9,998 nt of DNA, taken from contig JBBSEC010000138.1 of NCBI GenBank assembly GCA_038240075.1, positions 1 to 9,998 of the forward strand. Reading direction: 5' to 3'. Position numbers and translations under genes: made by a program. Positions 6,593-9,998 of this stretch are shown piece after piece. Within the stretch, counting starts at the first letter, position 1. Every line of letters begins with the position of its first letter. The stretch comes from DATBAK01 sp038240075. Its GTDB lineage: Bacteria; Actinomycetota; Acidimicrobiia; IMCC26256; PALSA-610. The notes beneath the pieces were generated by a model, which searched no databases, had not been told where the DNA came from, and was given only the letters and a program-made list of their open reading frames with translations.

Positions 6593-7082
6593 CGATCAGC
6601 TCGCGCAGAATGTCGGCATGGCCCGCGTGGCGCGCGGTCTCCTCGATCATGTGCACCAGAATCCAGCGCAGGCTCACGGGCGCGTCGTAGTCCTTGATCG
6701 GGACAACCGTGAGCTCGTCGAGGCTCGCGGTGTCGGCGACGATCACGCGGGAGACGTCGCACTCGCGCTCGTAGGCCGCGACCGCCTCGGCAACGGTCCA
6801 GTCGAGACCGGGATGGAAGTCGCCGTCGGGGTCGGCCTCGGAGTAGTAGAGCGGTGGCGCGTCCTCGCCCCGGAGCCGGCGACGAAACCAGCTGCGCTCG
6901 ACTTCGGTGAGGTGGCGCACGAGCCCCAGCAGCGAGGTGTCACTCGGGACGTAACGGGTGCGCGCCTGCTCGTCGGTGACGCCGTCGATCTTGAGGATCA
7001 TGGTGGCGCGGTACCAGTCGAGGAAGCCGGTCAGGGTGACCCGCTCGTCGGCGCTGGGCTCCGGGTCGATGCGCGGTTGCAT
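6573..7082 (-). CDS. DinB-like / DUF664 family protein
   Basis: A 169-residue protein of the DinB/YfiT four-helix-bundle superfamily, DUF664-like branch. Conserved landmarks, numbered from the upstream GTG 7091, are SLLGLVRHLTEVERSWFRR with H60, and LVHMIEETARHAGHADILRE with H147, H155 and H158; histidines at these helices normally bind a metal. Members include mycothiol- or bacillithiol-dependent transferases and isomerases, but most DUF664 proteins have no known reaction. I chose ATG 7082 because a TAGCGT hexamer lies 7 bases upstream; GTG 7091 would add three residues and fall on that hexamer. It is the first gene of the operon and overlaps the amidase start, indicating translational coupling. 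It runs divergently from the crotonase gene with only 38 bases between starts. Confidence 0.87.
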   Translation of the reverse strand: MQPRIDPEPSADERVTLTGFLDWYRATMILKIDGVTDEQARTRYVPSDTSLLGLVRHLTEVERSWFRRRLRGEDAPPLYYSEADPDGDFHPGLDWTVAEAVAAYERECDVSRVIVADTASLDELTVVPIKDYDAPVSLRWILVHMIEETARHAGHADILRELIDGETGD

Positions 7083-7089
7083 GGACGCC

Positions 7090-7095
7090 ACGCTA
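7090..7095 (-). promoter_or_regulatory. Putative -10 element of a leaderless DinB-like gene
   Basis: On the minus strand this reads TAGCGT, a TANNNT match ending 7 bases before ATG 7082. No ribosome binding site is present, so a leaderless transcript is likely. It lies in the 38-base gap shared with the divergent crotonase operon, so the two promoters must nearly overlap. Confidence 0.4.
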
Positions 7096-7120
7096 CGCGG
7101 GCGTGCAACACTGAAGCGCC

Positions 7121-7975
7121 ATGACTCAGAACATCAGGACCGAAGCGATCGCCGAGATCGCGGTGGAGCGCGACGGCGACGTCGTCCGCGTGACCCTCAA
7201 CCGTCCCGACAAGCTGAACGCGCAGACCGTGGCGATGTGGAACTACCTCGCCCGGGTCGGTGCCGAGCTGGCCGCCGACGACACGATCCGGGTGCTCGTC
7301 GTCGCCGGCGCGGGCCGGTCGTTCTCGGCCGGGATCGACATCTCGACCTTCACCGCGCCGCCGGCCGCAGCCTCGACCACCGCCTCGACCACGACGTCGA
7401 CCACCGCCGCCGCTCCGGTGGGATCCGACGTCGACGGGATCCTCGCCATCCAACGGGCGTTCAGCTGGCTCGAAGACGCGCCGTACCCGACGATCGCCAA
7501 GATCCAGGGCCACGCGTACGGAGCCGGTATGCAGCTCGCCCTCGCCTGCGATCTGCGGATCGTCGCCGACGACGCGCGCATGGGCCTGCTCGAGCTCAAC
7601 TGGGGACTCATGCCCGACCTCGGCGGAACCGTGTGGCTCCCCCGCCTCGTCGGTCCGGCGAAGGCACTGGAGATGATGCTGACCGGTGCCCGCGTCCCGG
7701 CCGACGAGCTGCTCGCGCTGGGCGTCGTGAACCGGGTCGTCGCGCGTGACGACCTCGACCAGACGGTCGATGCGCTGGTGGCCGAGCTGCTCACGCGCCC
7801 GCCGCTGGCGCTGCGCGGAGCGAAGGCCGCGGTGCGCGGCGGCTGGGGACAGACCACGGCCCTCGGGATGCGGGCCGCCGCCGAGGCCCAGCTGGTGTGC
7901 CTCACCTCGGCCGACTTCATCGAAGCGGGACAGGCGTTCGCCGCGGGCCGGGAGCCACGCTTCGAGGGGCACTGA
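7121..7975 (+). CDS. Enoyl-CoA hydratase/isomerase (crotonase) family protein
   Basis: A 284-residue crotonase-fold protein, slightly long for the family. Oxyanion-hole elements are SAGIDI (69-74) and GHAYGAGM (130-137). By spacing against classical enoyl-CoA hydratase, the second catalytic Glu is kept (E158 in GLLELNWG), whereas the first is Gln (Q138 in GAGMQ). That pattern fits isomerases and other crotonases better than a standard hydratase, so I do not assign hydratase activity. After SAGIDI there is a low-complexity Ala/Ser/Thr insert (about 79-100) encoded partly by a 12-bp tandem repeat. The C-terminal LTGARVPADELLALGVVNRVV segment is typical. The start is ATG 7121, with no clear ribosome binding site. 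It is the first gene of a tight operon with the 2OG oxygenase (2-base gap), suggesting that both act on one pathway. The acyl-CoA substrate is unknown. Confidence 0.91.
   Translation: MTQNIRTEAIAEIAVERDGDVVRVTLNRPDKLNAQTVAMWNYLARVGAELAADDTIRVLVVAGAGRSFSAGIDISTFTAPPAAASTTASTTTSTTAAAPVGSDVDGILAIQRAFSWLEDAPYPTIAKIQGHAYGAGMQLALACDLRIVADDARMGLLELNWGLMPDLGGTVWLPRLVGPAKALEMMLTGARVPADELLALGVVNRVVARDDLDQTVDALVAELLTRPPLALRGAKAAVRGGWGQTTALGMRAAAEAQLVCLTSADFIEAGQAFAAGREPRFEGH
7373..7408 (+). repeat. Three 12-bp tandem units inside the crotonase gene
   Basis: The units are TCGACCACCGCC (7373-7384), TCGACCACGACG (7385-7396) and TCGACCACCGCC (7397-7408). They are in frame and encode STTA-STTT-STTA. Units 1 and 3 are identical and unit 2 differs at two positions. 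The segment falls in the variable loop after the first oxyanion-hole strand. Confidence 0.9.
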
Positions 7976-7977
7976 CC

Positions 7978-9018
7978 GTGACCGACCGGCGTCGCGGCCG
8001 CGGCCTTCCGCTGCTCGACATCGCCGCGTTCCGCGCCGGCGACCGCTCGGGCGAGGGCGCGACGTTCGTCACCGGGCTGCGCGTCGCGTGCCACGGGCCC
8101 GGGTTCTTCATGATCACGGGGCACGGCATCGGCGCCGCGCAGTGCGCGGCGGTGCTCAAGGCGAGTCGGGAGTTCTTCGCCCTGCCCGCTGTCGACAAGC
8201 TCGCGATAGAGAACGTGCGCTCGCCGCAGTTCCGCGGGTACACGCGGGTCGGAGCCGAACGGACCAACGGGCGTCCCGACTGGCGGGAGCAGCTCGACCT
8301 CGGTGCCGAACGCGAACCACGCGAGCCGGGGCCGGGCGAGCCGCCGTACTGGCGTCTGCAGGGTCCCAACCAGTGGCCGCCCGCGTTCCCGCGTCTGCGC
8401 GAGGTCCTGGTGCCGTTCATCGACGCGATGCAGTCGCTCGCGCTCGACCTCGTGCGCGCGTTCGCGCTCTCGTTGGGTCAGCCCGAGCACCACTTCGACC
8501 CGACCTTCGCCGTCGACCCGACCTCACACCTCAAGGTGATCCGCTATCCGGGGCGACCCGCCGCCGACGCCGCCGCCGATGGCGCGGGGCAGGGCGTGGG
8601 CACACACAAGGACTACGGCTACCTGGCGATCCTGCTCCAGGACGACATCGGCGGGCTCCAGGTCGCGGGCGAAGGCGGCTTCATCGACGCGGATCCGGTT
8701 GCCGGCGCGCTGGTGTGCAACATCGGCGAGATGTTCGAAGTGGCGACGCGCGGCTACTACCGGGCGACCGTCCACCGGGTCGTCAGCCCGCCCGCGGGAG
8801 GGGAGCGGATCTCGGTGCCCTACTTCTTCGCCCCCCGGCTCGACGCCCGTCTGGCGCCCGTGACCCTTCCGGCCGAGCTCGCCGCCGATGCCCGGGGCGA
8901 CGGGGCAGACCCCGACAACCCGATCTTCGCCGAATACGGCACCAACGCCCTCAAGGGCTGGCTGCGCAGCCATCCCGAGGTCGCCCGCCGGCACTGGTCC
9001 GACCTGGTTCCGTGGTGA
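7978..9018 (+). CDS. 2-oxoglutarate/Fe(II)-dependent oxygenase, isopenicillin N synthase-like
   Basis: A 346-residue non-haem iron oxygenase. The N-terminal DIOX_N-type region runs from LPLLDIAAF (10-18) through GPGFFMITGHGI (40-51) and FRGYTRVGAE (85-94). The catalytic jelly-roll has the iron ligands H210 and D212 (THKDYG) and H266 (ATVHRV), with R277 and S279 (RISVPYFF) for the 2-oxoglutarate carboxylate. All key residues are present, so the enzyme is probably active; reactions in the family include hydroxylation, desaturation and ring closure. GTG 7978 is fixed by GAGGGG at 7964-7969 (8-base spacing) and follows the crotonase stop by 2 bases, so the pair is an operon. The substrate is unknown; the partner hints at an acyl-CoA-derived or carboxylic compound, which is inference. 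Confidence 0.93.
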   Translation: MTDRRRGRGLPLLDIAAFRAGDRSGEGATFVTGLRVACHGPGFFMITGHGIGAAQCAAVLKASREFFALPAVDKLAIENVRSPQFRGYTRVGAERTNGRPDWREQLDLGAEREPREPGPGEPPYWRLQGPNQWPPAFPRLREVLVPFIDAMQSLALDLVRAFALSLGQPEHHFDPTFAVDPTSHLKVIRYPGRPAADAAADGAGQGVGTHKDYGYLAILLQDDIGGLQVAGEGGFIDADPVAGALVCNIGEMFEVATRGYYRATVHRVVSPPAGGERISVPYFFAPRLDARLAPVTLPAELAADARGDGADPDNPIFAEYGTNALKGWLRSHPEVARRHWSDLVPW

Positions 9019-9125
9019 CGGCCCGTATGAAGCCGATCGCGAGGTCGTAGCACCATCGACCACTGGTTCTCGTGACCGGGCCGAGCCGATGATGATCGGA
9101 CACCCCCCCACCACTGGAGCCCCAC

Positions 9126-9590
9126 ATGCGTACCCGCCGATTCTCCGTCGCCCTCGCGGCGCTGTCGATCCCACTCCTCGCCGGCAGCGCCTTCGCCGTC
9201 GCCAACTCGGTGAGCACGACGCCGGGACCGCAGGTCATCATCCCCGCCCGGACCTCGGCCAACTCGGCGACGACGGCCGGCCACTCGAATCGTGGGCCGG
9301 GCAACGCCAACGCGACGAGCACCACCGCCGACGACCACGGCCACGACGGCACGACCGTGACCACGACGGCCGACGATCACGGCCACGACGGTCCTGGTCA
9401 CGAGGTCGGCGACGACCACGGTCACGACGGCACGAGCACCACCACCGTGACCACCACCCCCGATGACCACGGTCACGACGGTTCCGGTCACGACGGTTCC
9501 GGTCACGACGGCGGCGCCGACGACAGTTCCGGCCACGGGAACGACGACAACTCGGGCCCCGGCAGCGGCAGCTCCGGCCCCGGCAACTAA
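9126..9590 (+). CDS. Secreted Asp/His-rich repeat protein
   Basis: A 154-residue protein starting at ATG 9126 with GGAG at 9116-9119 (6-base spacing). Residues 1-24 form a Sec signal peptide (MRTRR, hydrophobic core, AFA before VANS). The mature part is low-complexity Thr/Ser/Gly/Asp/His with four exact DDHGHDG heptads (residues 69-75, 83-89, 96-102, 113-119), then GHDGSGHDG and a Gly/Ser/Pro tail. I count 13 His and 18 Asp and no Cys, so disordered extracellular binding of divalent metal is a reasonable guess, but no known metal-transport domain is present. No lipobox, transmembrane anchor or sorting motif is seen at the C-terminus. It is a single gene closed by a strong terminator. Confidence 0.82.
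   Translation: MRTRRFSVALAALSIPLLAGSAFAVANSVSTTPGPQVIIPARTSANSATTAGHSNRGPGNANATSTTADDHGHDGTTVTTTADDHGHDGPGHEVGDDHGHDGTSTTTVTTTPDDHGHDGSGHDGSGHDGGADDSSGHGNDDNSGPGSGSSGPGN
9330..9482 (+). repeat. Four interspersed 21-base DDHGHDG-coding repeats
   Basis: Near-identical coding copies lie at 9330-9350, 9372-9392, 9411-9431 and 9462-9482, differing only at synonymous positions (for example GAC/GAT and GGC/GGT). Thr/Val-rich or Gly-rich spacers of varying length separate them, and shorter GTCACGACGG echoes follow at about 9489-9511. This suggests growth of the gene by repeat duplication. Confidence 0.85.
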
Positions 9591-9642
9591 CTCCCCTCGA
9601 ACCCGAAATCCCGCCCCCGCAGCCCCGCCCGCTGCACGGCGA

Positions 9643-9672
9643 CCAAAGGCCCGCCTCTCGGCGGGCCTTTGG
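9643..9672 (+). terminator. Intrinsic-type terminator hairpin
   Basis: A perfect 13-bp stem, CCAAAGGCCCGCC (9643-9655) with its reverse complement (9660-9672), is closed by a TCTC loop. It starts 52 bases after the stop of the Asp/His-rich gene. A modest T-containing stretch follows (CGTTCCTTCGGCGTTT). The symmetrical A3/T3 stem ends suggest it may also serve a gene arriving on the minus strand. Confidence 0.85.
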
Positions 9673-9775
9673 CGTTCCTTCGGCGTTTCTGGTCGCATCC
9701 GCATACGGTTCACCGGCCCGCGTTGCCCTGATGACGCCCGTTGCGGCTGCTCCGGATTTGCCAGTCTTTCCCGGC

Positions 9776-9844
9776 TTACGTGGTGATGTCGGGCAGGTGC
9801 TCGCGGGCCCAGAGGGCGACCTGGGCGCGGTCGGCGACCCCGAG
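9776..9844 (-). pseudogene. Orphan C-terminal tail of a LuxR-family HTH protein
   Basis: Read on the minus strand, the last 22 codons before TAA (9776-9778) give LGVADRAQVALWAREHLP plus a four-residue end. This closely resembles the C-terminus of LuxR/NarL-type HTH domains, which end KLGVxDRxQxALWAREH. All of its sense codons end in G or C, as expected of coding DNA here. Upstream on the minus strand the frame stays open, but the translation (RGDEGRQG and so on) does not continue the expected HTH helices. The fragment is therefore either a decayed remnant cut by rearrangement or an assembly join. The resemblance rests on recognition by eye. Confidence 0.45.
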
Positions 9845-9998
9845 GCCCTGGCGCCCTTCGTCGCCGCGTGGATCGTGCTCGATGAGGCGGCCGCTCCCGA
9901 GGCCCCGGGGCTCGACCACCTGCTGTCGATCCTGTGGGAGCGGCAGCTCGGCGCGATGTTGACCCGCCCGGGCGACCCCGGCTCGGCCGGCGCGCTCC
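9836..9998 (+). CDS. Unidentified partial coding segment running off the window
   Basis: This frame is open to the right edge. From about 9836, 52 of 54 codons end in G or C, first positions are moderately GC-rich and second positions are mixed, the profile of real coding DNA on the plus strand. The product contains DPEALAPFVAAWIVLDEA, then LDHLLSILWERQLGAMLTRP, and looks helical and soluble; I recognise no family. The same frame extends back to ATG 9731 and GTG 9797, but the region before about 9836 has many A/T-ending codons or reads better as the LuxR tail on the other strand. It may thus be an internal gene piece without its own start. No ribosome binding site is evident. Confidence 0.4.

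Noticed and set aside
5243..6697. Long plus-strand open frame opposite the amidase gene
   Set aside because: Its product is Arg/His-rich without any motif, typical of the antisense of a high-GC gene, whereas the minus frame has an intact amidase triad.
9019..9125. Gap between the oxygenase and the Asp/His-rich gene, examined for a terminator or promoter
   Set aside because: Only short repeats such as CCACTGG are present; no convincing hairpin or promoter boxes were seen apart from the ribosome binding site of the next gene.
9698..9707. TCCGCATACG shared with the loop of the 2959-3008 palindrome (2978-2987)
   Set aside because: A single 10-base match without the flanking arms is too weak to call a second copy of the element.
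8820..9713. Long minus-strand frame opposite the Asp/His-rich gene, Val/Gly-rich
   Set aside because: It is antisense to two well-supported genes, crosses the terminator hairpin, and its low complexity simply mirrors the repeats.
9463..9786. Plus-strand overlapping frame with TTVPVTTVPVTT-type repeats resembling a Thr/Pro-rich linker
   Set aside because: It is the frame-shifted shadow of the repeats in the Asp/His-rich gene, lacks a signal peptide and runs across the terminator; the 9126 frame has the signal peptide and ribosome binding site.

Overview
The window is GC-rich, densely packed DNA with strong G/C bias at third codon positions, several GTG starts and gene starts that sit 6-7 nt behind a TANNNT hexamer. 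This points to an actinobacterial chromosome, possibly a member of the Acidimicrobiia or a relative, although no marker gene settles the lineage. I see no rRNA, tRNA, CRISPR array, transposase or phage gene. Most of the window is ordinary catabolic or housekeeping accessory sequence, and I found no convincing new multi-gene system.

Layout. Bases 1-1146 (+) hold the 3' part of a metallo-beta-lactamase-fold hydrolase, overlapped by a short-chain dehydrogenase. Bases 1139-2074 (-) encode a cyclase/kynurenine-formamidase-like hydrolase whose 3' end overlaps the dehydrogenase tail. Divergent from it, 2129-2928 (+) carries an atypical methyltransferase translationally coupled to a 57-residue two-CxxC protein. 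A perfect 15-bp inverted repeat (2959-3008) precedes a small P-loop kinase-like protein (3061-3603). A four-cysteine exported protein (3757-4296) follows, then a very strong UUCG-capped hairpin (4322-4372) and a J-domain membrane protein (4414-5175). Bases 5165-7082 (-) hold a DinB-like protein followed by an amidase-signature enzyme, overlapping as an operon. Divergent from these, 7121-9018 (+) is a two-gene operon of a crotonase-fold protein and a 2-oxoglutarate/Fe(II) oxygenase. A secreted Asp/His-rich repeat protein (9126-9590) ends at a textbook hairpin terminator (9643-9672). The last about 220 bases appear to join the final 22 codons of a LuxR-type HTH protein (minus strand) to an unrelated plus-strand coding stretch that runs off the window.

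Functionally, the dehydrogenase, cyclase-family hydrolase, amidase, crotonase and 2OG oxygenase suggest breakdown or modification of small organic molecules, but the genes lie in separate small transcription units and nothing in the sequence ties them to one pathway. The places most worth a second look are the possible chimeric or decayed junction near 9840, the dispersed-repeat-like palindrome at 2959-3008, and the crotonase with a 12-bp tandem-repeat insert and a substituted catalytic glutamate.
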